Assembly (NCBI GenBank): GCA_027563935.2
Contig: CM050449.1
Location: 82,181,178 to 82,245,177 of the forward strand
Source of the DNA: Costus lasius
Taxonomy: Eukaryota > Streptophyta > Magnoliopsida > Zingiberales > Costaceae
DNA: 64,000 bases
Reading direction: 5' to 3'
Under the pieces are notes generated by a model that was not told where the DNA came from, made no database searches, and was given only the letters and a program-made list of their open reading frames with translations. The translations under genes and the position numbers were made by a program. This document shows positions 1 through 10,626 of this stretch, in pieces (position 1 is the first letter of the stretch; every line of letters starts with the position of its first letter).

Positions 1-229
1 AAAAACGCTAATCAAAATAGTCAGAAAAAAAACTGCTGTAGAAATTAATCAGAATCGAAAAGTTGCTATGTGTTTTAGAATGATCCGTGGACTTTAAAAT
101 TCAGAAAAAAATATCCAGATGATAGACAAAGATGAGTACTTCGTGATGGTGCCAAAGATCAAAAATTTTTCCAACTCAGTTTCTTAAAATCGCAGCGAGA
201 AACGCCTAGTCAAGTAAGCAGAATGCAGA

Positions 230-430
230 AAGCAGGTTTCAAATTACAGCACCGTATTATCCCTTACGGTACTGCCGTATTTTGCAAAAGACTCTCGGGG
301 AAGAAATCACTCAAATTTACGGCATGTGAAAGACGTTATGGCCCTACTGTAAAAATCACAAAACTTTTTGTCGAAAACGGACCGAAAATACGGTACTGTA
401 AAACTAATTACGGCGGTGCCGTATTATGCG
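230..430. repeat. Array of spaced palindromes (ACGG...CCGT), internal-region copy
   Basis: Several short inverted repeats of the form TTACGG-n-CCGTAA occur at roughly 40-80 base spacing, for example near 248-262, 265-282 and 408-425. The same kind of array occurs in this element's LTR (3575-3935) and in related elements. It overlaps no convincing coding frame; an 82-codon open frame here is compositional. Confidence 0.6.
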
Positions 431-516
431 CCAAAACTTGTTTTCACCTACAAAAAGAGAAGAAAAATTAGCTCTAAAAATAAACTAAAATAAAAGAAAG
501 AAAGCTAAACAAGAGT

Positions 517-545
517 GCTTGGGTTGCCTCCCAAGAAGTGCTAAT
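517..545 (-). other. Conserved Athila post-pol block
   Basis: On the minus strand this reads as AGCACTTCTTGGGAGGCAAC followed by CCAAGCAC. It is preceded by a GGTC...GACC inverted repeat. The same block occurs at 49723-49750 (element E) and 58873-58899 (element J), each time just after pol sequence or its remains. It marks the end of the coding part of these elements. Confidence 0.65.
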
Positions 546-671
546 TTTTAGGTCCATAGCTTGACCAAAAATCAAATCTCCTGGTGAAGCAGATGAATCA
601 GTTCCCAAGTAAAGAGCAAACAATTTTCTGCATTTCCTTTGTCCAAAAATTTTAGCCACTAATCCAAAAAT

Positions 672-2093
672 CTAGAATTGCATGTAAATCACAGTCAAAG
701 TGGCTTTCTTAAATATGCAGAAATCAAAATCAAAATTTTCAAAATCAGTTCCCAAGGATATCAAAATTTTCATCTTCCTAAATTTATCAGAGAGTAAAAT
801 CATTAGTCTTTTCTTCAAATTTAAATCTTCAATTTCAATAGGACTTTGATCAAAAGATTTAAGCATTGGATCATCAAAATAATGTCTATGTCTTGAATTA
901 ATTTCCTCAATAAAGCATAAATTCTCAAATACATCAGAAGAGTGAATATCAGATATGGGCAAAACACCATCATGAGGTTCATTAATATTTGTAACATGCA
1001 AATCCATTTCAAGTTCATCATGCCCACAATCAAATAATTTATTAATTTCAAAATTATCATCCAAATCAAAGTGAGATTTGTCAAAATCAGTCTCCTCATA
1101 CCTTTCCACAAATAATTCATCATCAGAAGAGTCAAAATCAGAATCATATAAAAAATCATAATGAGATTTGTCAATGTTCACAACAGAATTAATAGAATCA
1201 GAGTTAACCACATAAGACTTATCACTAATTTCAACAATATCACCAAAATCAAAGTGGGGCTCATCAATGTCTGTAATTTTCAACCCTTTATCAAGCTCAT
1301 CAGATTTAACCATAAATAAGTTTTCATCAAAAGAATCAAAATCATAACTATCACTAGAATCAAGAACAGATTTTTTAGAATCAATTTTTTCAAACTTTTC
1401 AACAAACAAGTTATCAGAAGAATCAATTTTACAATCATCAAAATCAGAGTGAGATTCATTAATATTAACATAAGGCTCAATCTCAAAACAGTCATAATCA
1501 GAAGGGAAATTTTCTAAATCAATTTTCTTAGTTTTCAAATCAAACTCAAACAAACAATCTTGTTGTGCTAACTGGGCTTCTAACATTTCAGTATTAGCAC
1601 ATATATCATCTAGCCTATGTTTTTGGGTCTCATGTGCCTCCTCACTTTATTTCATGAACTTTTCAAACATCAACTCTAAGTTAGATTTTTCAGTGTCCTT
1701 AAAGTATGGTTCAGAAACAAAATTTGAGCAATCATTAGAAAAAGAAGTTTGATGATTTTCCCATCTAGAATACAATTGATAAGATTCTTTCCATGATAAA
1801 TTGGGATTTAAAAATTGGCAATCAGAGGAATAATGATCAAAATATCCACAAATATCACATCTAATAAAAGAAGAAGAGTGCATATAAGAGTTAAACGTAT
1901 CTTGGAGTGTGCTCATTGAATCATACTTACCTTGTGGCATGTATACCTTACTTCTTTGAGATGCCCATGAATTGTGATGAAAAGACAAATTTATCAAATC
2001 TATCAAGAACAGAAAGATAATCCAACACCAATCAATCAAATTATTTTTTTTATTTTTAGAATATATAACAAAAACAGAAAATATAAAACACAA
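672..2093 (-). pseudogene. gag tail fused in frame to an acidic repeat protein
   Basis: One minus-strand frame runs from about 2093 to 672, broken only by a TAA at 1649-1647. The first part contains a retroviral zinc knuckle (C-x2-C-x4-H-x4-C, CDICGYFDHYSSDC) and the typical Athila gag end (SEEAHETQ..., then MLEAQLAQQ). Instead of protease and pol the frame then continues for about 295 residues of Asp/Ser/Glu-rich sequence. That sequence holds about four loose repeats of 45-50 residues built on an N-I-N/D-E/K-S/P-H-x-D-F core followed by S-S-D-x-x-L-F-V-E. The end of the frame is hydrophobic and basic. The N-terminal two thirds of gag are missing, as in a deletion derivative. The acidic protein has no family I recognise. 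It could be a structural co-factor or simply expanded low-complexity sequence. Confidence 0.55.
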
Positions 2094-2238
2094 GCAAATT
2101 CACAAATTTTAGAAATCATAGTTCTGTCACAACTATGAAAATCCAAAACCTACAAAAACAAAAAAACAAAGTTAAATCTAAAACAAATAAAACCTAGTCT
2201 AGCAAAACTAACAACTATTTTGATATTAACAAAACTAA

Positions 2239-2257
2239 GGTCCCCGGCAACGGCGCA
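2239..2257 (-). other. Primer-binding site of element 1
   Basis: The minus strand reads TGCGCCGTTGCCGGGGACC, one base short of the usual Athila TGGCGCCGTTGCCGGGGA primer site. It lies a few bases internal to the LTR end at 2265, which fixes the element's orientation. Confidence 0.75.
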
Positions 2258-2264
2258 AAAAACT

Positions 2265-4176
2265 TGTTATATTCTACAAGTGCATGGATACTCGAAGTAA
2301 TAAAGAAACATATCGAACCACAGAGACCTTATTGTTAAGTACCAAATATTTGTTTTCTCACTAGCTAAGCAAACCGAATATGATGAAAGTAAACTATACA
2401 TAAAATATGCTAAAGAGATAATTAGAGAGAAACATTGGGACTAGGATTTCATCCTCCTTGATTCTAATGACTAGACATAAATAAAAGGTCGCTAGACTAA
2501 TCTTATCATGATAAATACTTAATTTACTTCATAAAGGGATCATCTCACTTTCGTGCAGACAATCATGCAGGGATCAATCCTTGCTTTCGCGCAAGATCTA
2601 TCCCAACGCTAAAGATAAGTAAATCATCAGTCAAAGAATTCAAGATTACCTTCGTGCATCCGAATTCTAAGTTGATTATCTCAAGTGGAATCTCAAGGAT
2701 CACATTCGTGCATCCGAGACTCAACATAAGTTCTACTTATGGTTCTCCAATGTTCCGATCCTCACTTTCGTGCAAGATCTCCACGTTTGACAACTCGACT
2801 CTACCCTAGATTTAAATTATCATAATGGCAATAAGATCACTAAAATCAAACAATTAAGAACTAACGTAAGAGAGTTCCTAACATGCAATTCTAGGGTTCC
2901 AAGTTCTCAAGCAAGTCACCTTTCGGTTCTTATTGCGAGAACTCTAAAACATGAATAATAATATCAATCTATGGAGAATCAAAGTGCAATTATTCATATA
3001 AGTAAAATTATCATCATAAAACTATTCTGACGAAAATATGAGTTATCTAATCATTAAGAAATTAGAGTGAATTACACCCGTGTCCCAAATATGATTAAGC
3101 TAGCATGGAAAGAGAAATACAATAAGTCATAGTATCAAAGTATTCAAAAATCAAAGACGAAGAAGAAATAATGTTACAACACGGATGTAATAGAAATTAC
3201 AGCCGTAATTTGCCTCCAAAACACGTTGTGAACAGTGTCGTGCCCCTTCTTTTGTTGATTCCTCCTTCGATTGAACTCTTTTTCCTCTGAAACATCTGGG
3301 GTGTTGTCTTCTCCTCCAGTCAAAGCTTCTGCGTGTAAATCATGGTCTGAGGTGCCCTCTATACCTCTCGGCGCAAGGCCAAACCCTAACCGCCTCTCTG
3401 TCGATTGCTCCCTCAATACTGGATAAAAATTCATCCATTTACTTCGTGTGTCTTCTTCTCTTAAAGACGAGTCCGCAGCATCTTTTAGATCTCAATTTGG
3501 AGGTCTGGATCAAAAGATATGGTCAGCGCAAGTTTCGGGCCCGTAAAAATCATGTTTTTGAATGGAAATTACGGCCGTAAAATATTTTACGGTAGTGCCG
3601 TATTTTGGTTCTATCAATCCTGTGTCAAAATTACGGCCCGTAAAAGTTATGTGGCAGTGCCGTAAAATCTGACGAGTTCTCTAGTCTGAAATCTCTGATA
3701 AATACGGCACCGTGAAATGGTTTACGGCCGTGCCGTAAAATCAGGAAAATCTTCTGGTCTGAAAACTCCCCAAAATACAGCCCGTGTAATTCTTTACGGT
3801 GGTGCCGTAAAATCAAGAAAATCTTTCGGTCTGAAAACTCCCCAAAATACGGTAGTGCTCTGATTTTACGGTACCGTACGGAAATACGGTACCGTAAAAT
3901 AGAATGCGGCACTGCCGTATTTTGGTTCGTTGCTCCGTTTTACGTAAAATTTTCATGTGATCTCCTCTTGATGATGGTAACTCTTCCACGTATTTGAATT
4001 TGTTTGAAAATACCTTAAAATAGTGTCTTTTTACCTGAAAATCATGAAAAACCAAAATAGAAGTAGATTTTGCAATATTTGATAATTTTGGCATAAAAAT
4101 AAGCAAAAGATCTTCAATTGAGCATAAAAAGATTTATTAAATAATACAAAATATACTATATATTTTGGTGTCATCA
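2265..4176 (-). repeat. 5' LTR of element 1 (1912 bp)
   Basis: The LTR runs from TGTTATATTC at 2265 to GGTGTCATCA at 4176 (TG...CA on either strand). It is homologous along its length to the LTRs at 15970-17826, 19902-21558, 59762-61650 and, in the opposite orientation, 45031-46939. Shared landmarks are the CAAGTGCA-GGATACTCG start, repeated CTCACTTTCGTGC runs, a palindrome array (3575-3935) and the ending AAAATATACTATATATTTTG. An 86-codon frame at 3434-3174 on the minus strand is part of the LTR and is not supported as a gene. Confidence 0.85.
3575..3935. repeat. Array of spaced palindromes inside LTR 1
   Basis: At least eight inverted repeats of the type TTACGG...CCGTAA are spaced by about 35-70 bases. 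Perfect ACGGTACCGT cores lie near 3869-3878 and 3889-3898. Segments between them (GGTCTGAAAACTCCCCAAAA) are themselves repeated, so the array has a unit of about 65-70 bases. Confidence 0.75.
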
Positions 4177-4960
4177 ATGATTAGGTTGCCTAAACTAAAA
4201 CCCTGGATGTTGCCTATTGTTCGGCTGAGGAACATACCCTTGATTATTTTTGTAGGAAATATTAGGGTGGTTCCTCTAGCCTAGGTTATATGTTGACGAA
4301 TAAGAGTCATTAACCTGTCTCTAGTTATAGCTACTTAAGGCATTCACTAGGTCCTGACAAGTGTCATCCTGTGGAAAAGCTAGAAGCTAGCAATCGGCGG
4401 AAGCATGACCTGCAATGCCACAAACTTCGTAAGAAACAACATTAACCATAACAATAGAAAAAGTAAAAGAGTCAAGTTTTTGAGCAAGAGAGTCAACCTT
4501 CGCAACATGAGATGTCAGCGAATCATTACTATTCTTACATACGCTTGTTGATGTTGTACCTCGCTCATTAGACAAATGATTGTGATTCATCACCATGTCC
4601 ACAAGTAATGTCATAGCCTCATCTACTCTATTATTCATGAGTGTACCTCTAGCCACAGCGTCTACCATAAGCATCTTCACGATGTCACAATGCTCAAGAA
4701 AAATAGCAAGATGTAAATTCGGATCCTGTGTCGAAGAGCCCCCAAATTGGGTCTGTTGAACTATAGTCATCAAAGTTGGCTTGATCTCGAAGTTGTTCGC
4801 CTCAATAGTTGGATGAACAATGCTGGAATTGAACCCTTGAAGATTCAGTATAGCAAATCCCTAAGTGATTGATTGGCTACCATCGCACCTTCCTTCGAAG
4901 CTTCAAAAATTTAAAATTGTAACTTTCTCCGGAGGCAAAAGTTGTGTTCAATCTCTAGAT
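4177..4960 (-). pseudogene. Athila-like gag relic (element 2)
   Basis: The minus-strand frame 4773-4387 matches Athila gag. It starts near a DPNLHLAIFLEHCD core, skips about 90 residues by internal deletion, continues through DAVARGTLMN and a helical segment, and ends in YEVCGIAGHASADC, a zinc knuckle that has lost a cysteine. The upstream part (to about 4960) retains the usual VANQSLRDLL start region with stops. The downstream part (4386-4177) keeps the Tyr/Pro-rich gag tail until it is cut by element 1. No pol of this element is in the window. Confidence 0.7.
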
Positions 4961-5122
4961 GTTCAGGAAAATCGTACCTATCTTAAGATTTCTGGGCATA
5001 TAATGTGTTAATCCAAAAAGAGGAAAATAGCATAAATCTAACTATAAAGAAGTTAAAGCAATGTGAAAAATAAAAAGTGTCTAGTCTATAAATATCATGA
5101 TTGAATTAATATTGGCTATCCT

Positions 5123-5141
5123 AATCCCCGCAATAGCGCCA
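5123..5141 (-). other. Primer-binding site of element 2
   Basis: The minus strand reads TGGCGCTATTGCGGGGATT, an Athila-type primer site, six bases from the LTR end at 5148. Confidence 0.75.
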
Positions 5142-5147
5142 AAAACT

Positions 5148-6493
5148 TGATGCATCTGCAAGTGCATGGATTTATCGAAGTAATAAATAAAGATTATTCC
5201 CAATAAGGATCTAGTGGTCAATTACCGATTACACGGTCAATCTATAGCTAGATGAATCAAAGTGTGATTTTTGAATGGAAACTTCAATACATGAGAGAGC
5301 CAACATTTCAGGTAGAAAATTTATGTAGAAAGAATCAGAACCGGGGTTTCAACACGTTGACCAATCAGAATTTAATAAAATAAATCTAAGTTCAGAAAAT
5401 TAAAGTGTTGAAAGGGATTTGTCCACGTGTATAGATTACCTTCTCTTGAAGCGTAATCTGATATCTAATCACGATAATTCCCTATTCTCAAGATAATTAT
5501 CGTAATTAGACCCCTTATATTCTGTGACAAATCATAACATCTTTCAAGTGAATTCAAACTACTCTCGTGATTGAATTCACAGGTTACAAATTAACTCAAT
5601 AGAAATCTTAATAAAGATTTAATTCATAAAACATCAACAGGCTACACCCCAAATCCCGAAAAGGAAGTTTAAGTAGTCATATTCATCATAGTCAGCATAT
5701 AATATGATGAATTCAACATGAAAACTCAATCTTAATACAAGGAAACACTAGGAGAAATGATGAAACCTTCTCGTCGATCAAGAAATAAAGATTGTGGAGC
5801 AAAATTCCTCCTTTGCACTTCGTCGGAATTTCGCCCAGCTGCCTATTTTTGCCCTAGCCGTAGCCTTTGTCCAATTTTCGTCCAAAGAAGATCCCCCAAA
5901 TCCTTCAAAAAAATCTTCTCTTTTATAGTTTAATCCATGCGGGACCCTTCTGGGAAGGTTTTTCCAAAGTTTGGGTAACTTTCGACCCAATTTGAGATTG
6001 AATCAAAGAGAAAACAGAGTTGGGCAGACATCATCATTGGCTGTAATGCGTTCATGGTGGAAGCCGTGAAAGTTTCTATGAAGAAATCAGCTTCTGGTTA
6101 TTGTGCACCAAGTCACTCATGACCTGTGAATGGTTCACAGGTGCGGCCGTGAATGTTTCTGTGCAAAATTGGTATTTGGCGCAAAACTGTTCTCTTGTGC
6201 AGCGCGATACTCATAGCCCGTGAATGGATTCACAGCCATGACCGTGAATATTTTGTCTAACCTCCGTTTTGCTCCAAATTTCATGTGTAGTTTCGTCTTT
6301 TCTTCGAGAATATTCCGTAACCTCAAAACTCATCAAATCCATTGTTTTGTCTGTATTTTCATGAAAACTAAGAAAAGTGAAGATTCTATATAATAGGAGA
6401 TGAAAACGATAAAAATTAGTATAAATGCATACAATTGAGGACAGAATATCATATAAAACATAGAAAAAAATATGATGTAAATGCAACGCATCA
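5148..6493 (-). repeat. 5' LTR of element 2 (1346 bp)
   Basis: The boundaries are TGATGCATCTGCAAGTG at 5148 and CAACGCATCA at 6493. It shares layout with the 1.9 kb LTRs but belongs to another subfamily, in which the palindromes read TTCACGG/CCGTGAA (6030-6250). A partial, diverged copy lies at 57835-58788. Short minus-strand open frames inside it are not supported as genes. Confidence 0.75.
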
Positions 6494-8448
6494 GTGTCCC
6501 ACTAGGGTGGGAAACAATGCACAACACCATCGATTGATAGTTTGATGAGGGCTACTTGTCAGAAGGCTATGATCAGAATATGATCGGACTTGATATTTTT
6601 GGATGAGGGTTTTTGTTGTCTCGCCATTTAGTTTTATCTTTTATCTAACAATACAAGCATGCAATCCTATAGTGAGTAGTATAAAAAAACAATGCAGGCG
6701 TGCTTTACAAATAATGAGCAGAAAAGTAAACATAATATGGTTATAGCCCGAATATGGGTAACAAGCTCCTAGACCTAGACCTAATCACCTAGCTACTCTA
6801 AAGCACCAAGTCATCAGCCCATGCCACTAAGCCATCGGCTCTAGCCTTGAGTGCGTCAAGGGCTCTACTCCAAACCCTAGGTGCGCCGCCTAGGTCTTCA
6901 GCTCCAAGGGTTAGCTAACAAACACTAGAGGCACCTCTTAGGAAACCCTAGGTTCCCTCTCATGGTTCGGCCAGCGCTAAGTCCTCCTGTGATAGCTCGC
7001 AAATCCTAGGCTCCTCCTAGGGTTCAGCCAACACCAAGTGTGCCACCATCACTACAAAGTGTTCCGCCTCTGATGCAAGATGCACCACCATGAAGGTGTG
7101 CCACCAAGCAAAGATGTGTTGTCATTATGCTATGTGTGCCAACCCCTCTCTTTATGGTGTACTAACTAGGAAACCCTAGAAGCCACCAAGGTTCGACCAA
7201 GAAAGAAATTGTGCCACCATGCATGGTCTTCATGCCATGCGCCAAGGAAGTCTTTTGCCCTAATCCTCAATTCTAACTATTTTACAATACAATAATTGAA
7301 ATAAGAATAGTGGAACACATGCCTCATAAATAATACATCACAGGCATGGCATGGGTACAACCATATCACAATGTAATAACAAAAACACCTGCTCATGCTC
7401 TTTCTATATACAATGAAAAACCAATAATTAAAATTTATTTTAGTTTTTCATAAACTTGTCTATCAATTCTCAATGACTCGTCGTAAATTTTTCTTGGACT
7501 GAGGGCTCATTAAGCTTTCATACAACATTTTAAGTAATAAAACATACTAAAAAATTTTACATGAGTTATATGCAAGGTCTATCTTTGACATATAAGGAGA
7601 ATTCAAGTCACAAAAATTTACACAAGTTAGAAAAGATAAACGTATATTTTTCTAAACAGAAAAATCATTACATAAAAATTTTTCATAGCATGGGCGCATG
7701 TAGAATAGCAATTACACCGCATGGATTTATTCTCCATATTATTGACTATAAATATTCAATATGCGCTTAAGCTATGGACCCCATGGATTACGTTTAAATC
7801 AAGTTGACATGCCACCGAATAAATCTAGCGTAAAATACATCACTTGGCCTATTGACTAGACTTAGTCAACTGAGGTCAAATGTGGTCACCCGAAGGTCAA
7901 CCAGAGTCAACTGATCTCAAAATATAATCTCACTCCATATAGTTATCTTCGACTCATTAGATGCATCTGTGATGCATCAGACTGCCAATCGAATGCATCA
8001 GACTTCCAATCTGATCCGAATCAACCAAATGACTTGATCAAAGGTTACTCGAACAATATGAGATCTCGAGTGTTTAAGTTTCTGATCCTATAGGTTTCTC
8101 AAATCTTGGCAGTGATAACCTCAGCTCATCACAAGCAATGAGTGACACCTAGTAGTACATCATTGCTACCCAAGTCATCGAAATGGAGTCGTCATCGACA
8201 TCCTCTAAAGATGTGACAAAGTACCTGTACATATTAGTCCTTTTGCCAAGCTGATATCCAGATTGGACAAGTGTGTCACACTTCTTTAACCCAATCTAAT
8301 AGTCATGACTAAATCAGGTGTTCTCACTTAGGTATGACCATACACTTTCAGTCACGCATCCATATGTGGGGTGCCCATGGATGCCATTAAGATCCCATGT
8401 AGTCTAATCACATGAATACCATTGGGAACTTCAATCCCAAACCTCAGA
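6494..8448 (-). mobile_element. Decayed Angela-like copia leader and LTR relic
   Basis: This stretch aligns by eye with the untranslated leader of element B (from about 27061 rightward) and then with B's LTR (about 22590-22880). Shared landmarks include a CCCAC-TAGG-GTGGG hairpin at 6498-6511, the TATCTAACAATACA and GCAATCCTATAGTG segments, and the LTR palindrome GTATGACCATAC. No primer-binding site and no intact coding survive. It is cut on the left by element 2 and joined on the right to Athila gag. A 69-codon AT-rich frame at 7561-7770 is not convincing. Confidence 0.6.
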
Positions 8449-9090
8449 ATGACCTCCTACTCAAATACTTACAACCCTAGTTGGAGGAACCACCCCAACT
8501 TCTCTTATAAGAACAACTAGAATCATGCACCTCAAAGAAATTTTAGACAGTCCCCTCGTTTCTAACAAAGACAGTATAGCCAACCCCATGTCCCTCAGAA
8601 GTCTAACTTGGAGTTGCTGCTTGAGAACTTTACAGTTGCCCAGACTAAGCAAAACGAGGAGTTCAGACAAGTCAATGAAGCTATGAAGAATCTAGCATCT
8701 AAGATGGAATCTATTTAGATCCAACATAGGATGCTAGAGAACTAGATAGCCAGCAAGCCAACTCTTTAAGTAGAACCACAGGGAAACTTCCTATGAAACC
8801 AGAAGCTAATCCTTGAGAGCATTGCAAAGCCAGTACCACAAGCAGTGGTAAACAATTAGAGGAGCCTCGAGTGAGTAACACCAGTCTAGGTGACGAAAAG
8901 CAAAGATCAAAGCTCATTGAGCAACCAAGTAATGAGGAGGAGTTAGCTCGACAAAGTAGGGAACAAGAACCAGTATACATTCCACCTCCACCATATAAAC
9001 CACTGATTCCTTTTCCCCAAAGGTAGGTAAAAGTAAAACATTATAAGCAATTTGGGTTGTGTAATAGTATAGATATATTGGATAAAATAG
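8449..9090 (+). pseudogene. Athila-like gag C-terminus relic (element H)
   Basis: The translated segments match the gag tail of this family: SNTYNPSWRNHPNF at the start, then FTVAQTKQNEEFRQVNEAM, a coiled segment MES...RMLEN, and a proline-rich stretch before protease. In-frame TAG stops at 8518, 8716 and 8743 sit where glutamine is normal for the family. Frameshifts follow. The protease proper is not recognisable. The left edge abuts the copia relic. Confidence 0.65.
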
Positions 9091-9594
9091 TTGGAAACCA
9101 ATGTCACCCAAACTAATAAAGGCCTATTGGAAATTTATATAATAGATGATGATGATGATGATAATAAGGTGACTGAAACTAATGTCAAAGCTTATACTCA
9201 ACCACTTGATTCAACTCCTGTCATTAACATACATAAGGTGGAACCTAAAAATTCATACCATGCTAATCATGAGGTAAGTGAAAATCCAAAAATAAAACTC
9301 AGAACTCTTCCAAATAATGTGATGTATGAATTTCTGGGCCTTGACTCTACTTTTTATATAATTGATGACGTAGAAGAATATGGAAAACAAATAAATTCAA
9401 TAATAGATAAGTTCAGAAAAAATATAGGGTATTCTTTTGAGGATATTGTGGGCATTAACATTTCTTTTTGCTTGCAAAGATTGTTCAGTATGAAAATGAT
9501 CCACCTACTACTTTGGATATTTACTTTGGTGGGCATACCATTAAAATGGCAAAAACGCAAAAAAAAAACTATATGCTCTTTACTTTGCCACTAA
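9091..9594 (+). pseudogene. Athila-like pol N-terminal fragment (element H)
   Basis: An open frame of 167 codons begins with a low-complexity acidic run (DDDDD) and continues into the pre-reverse-transcriptase linker of Athila pol. The recognisable part is KIKLRTLPNNVMYEFLGLDS followed by a YSFEDIVGIN-type segment and a Cys-x-x-Arg. The family normally has LPxHLxYxFLG and IGxxxxDIxGISPS here. The frame then degenerates, and the reverse transcriptase catalytic core, RNase H and integrase are absent, so the element suffered a large internal deletion. Confidence 0.6.
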
Positions 9595-9823
9595 TTCACC
9601 GTCGACACCATAATGTCTGATTTTGGACAAGGCTTACTCTCAACCACTAGTTCTCTCTCTTTTTCATTCTTAGTTTTTATTTCATGTTATTTTGCTTCTT
9701 GGTAGTATAGCTTAGTTATTTACTTTTACGAGTCACGCTATGAATCCAATATGATGTTTTCAGAATGATTTCTCCTTTGATCACTATCTATATTCTGTGT
9801 AAGAGCTTTGAGGAGGATAACTC
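9595..9823 (+). other. Short internal remnant of element H
   Basis: AT-rich sequence joins the deleted pol to the 3' accessory reading frame. Its last bases encode the acidic GAGGAGGATAACTC stretch that is interrupted by the Tourist-like insertion. No separate gene is seen. Confidence 0.4.
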
Positions 9824-9826
9824 TAA

Positions 9827-10626
9827 GGGTCTGTTTCCATTAACAGATGTAAAAGGAGAGGGAAATCAGTAGGGGAGGGAGATTAAATCCTTGGGGAAGG
9901 AGAGATGCTCACGTGCGAGTCACGTGTCTAGGCATTAGCAGCGAAGAGGGCGGGCAAGGTCTGATGGGGGACTTCTTCGCCGGCCGTCGAAGGCAGGTGG
10001 CTCGTCGAGGTCTAGCAAGCGCAGTGAGCTCCATCAAGGGCGGGTGCGGCAAGCTCATCAAGGGCGGGCGAGGGCGGTGATGTGACTCCATCCACTGCTC
10101 TGTGCACGCCACACGAACGGGGGAAGGGGGCGGCAGGCGTCTCCACCTATATCTCCTCCTTCCTCTCCAACCTCGATGAGAGTAGCGATGCTCTCGAGCA
10201 AGACCTCATCAGGAGAGGATCCGCGTCGGAGGCGGCGAACTGCTTGAGGTAAAGAGAGGGAGGGAGAATGGGTGGCGGGGGAAGGGGGAGTAGTCGGAGG
10301 CAGGGAAGGGGGAAGCAGCAGTGGGCGAGCTCACAGGGCGGCGGTGAGGCTAGAGGCGGCGATGAGGCTAGGGCGAGGCTGGAGGTGGCGACGCAAGCGA
10401 GGCTAGGGCGAGGATGGAGGCGGCGACGAGGCTAGGGCGAGGATGGAGGCGACGACACGAGCGATCACTCGCTCCGCCCATTTTTCCACCTTTTTTGGAG
10501 GGGGCGCAAAATTGCTACTGTATCCATCTCATTCTCCTTCCTTCCAATTCCATCCATTCAATGAAACCACATAAAATCTTATAATCCATCCACCCCCTCA
10601 GGTTTTCCCTGCAACGAAACAAACCC
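9827..10626. mobile_element. Tourist-like (PIF/Harbinger) non-autonomous element, 800 bp
   Basis: The ends are imperfect terminal inverted repeats (GGGTCTGTTTCC at the left; the right end read on the other strand is GGGTTTGTTTCG). They are flanked by the 3-bp target duplication TAA at 9824-9826 and 10627-10629, the hallmark of PIF/Harbinger insertions. The interior is strikingly GC-rich compared with its AT-rich surroundings and includes a minisatellite (10346-10458). No transposase is encoded. The GC-rich interior may be captured host DNA. A 67-codon minus-strand frame here is likely compositional. Removing the element would rejoin an acidic coding tail of the host retrotransposon. Confidence 0.7.
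10346..10458 (+). repeat. GC-rich minisatellite in the Tourist-like element
   Basis: About three to four imperfect copies of a 28-35 base unit based on GAGGCTAGGGCGAGGATGG followed by AGGCGGCGAC lie head to tail. They have a strong strand asymmetry (purine-rich on the plus strand). Confidence 0.65.

Larger units (their letters stand above)
1..4176 (-). mobile_element. Non-autonomous Athila-like Ty3/gypsy element (element 1), 5' half
   Basis: Reading on the minus strand, a 1.9 kb LTR (2265-4176) is followed by a primer-binding site of the Athila type, a gag tail that runs into an acidic repeat protein, a conserved post-pol block (517-545) and an array of palindromes. No reverse transcriptase, RNase H or integrase is seen, so the element looks non-autonomous. 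Its 3' LTR would lie left of the window. The insertion point at 4176/4177 falls inside an older minus-strand Athila gag, which resumes at 4177. The first 165 bases closely match the last 150 bases of the window, where a second copy of the family begins. Confidence 0.75.

Noticed and set aside
3575..3935. CRISPR-like array
   Set aside because: Repeats are imperfect, palindromic and inside an LTR of a plant retroelement; spacing varies and no cas genes exist.
7561..7770. 69-codon plus-strand frame
   Set aside because: AT-rich, no domain, inside a copia leader relic.
9909..10112. Pro/Arg-rich 67-codon minus-strand frame
   Set aside because: It follows from the GC-rich composition of the Tourist-like element.
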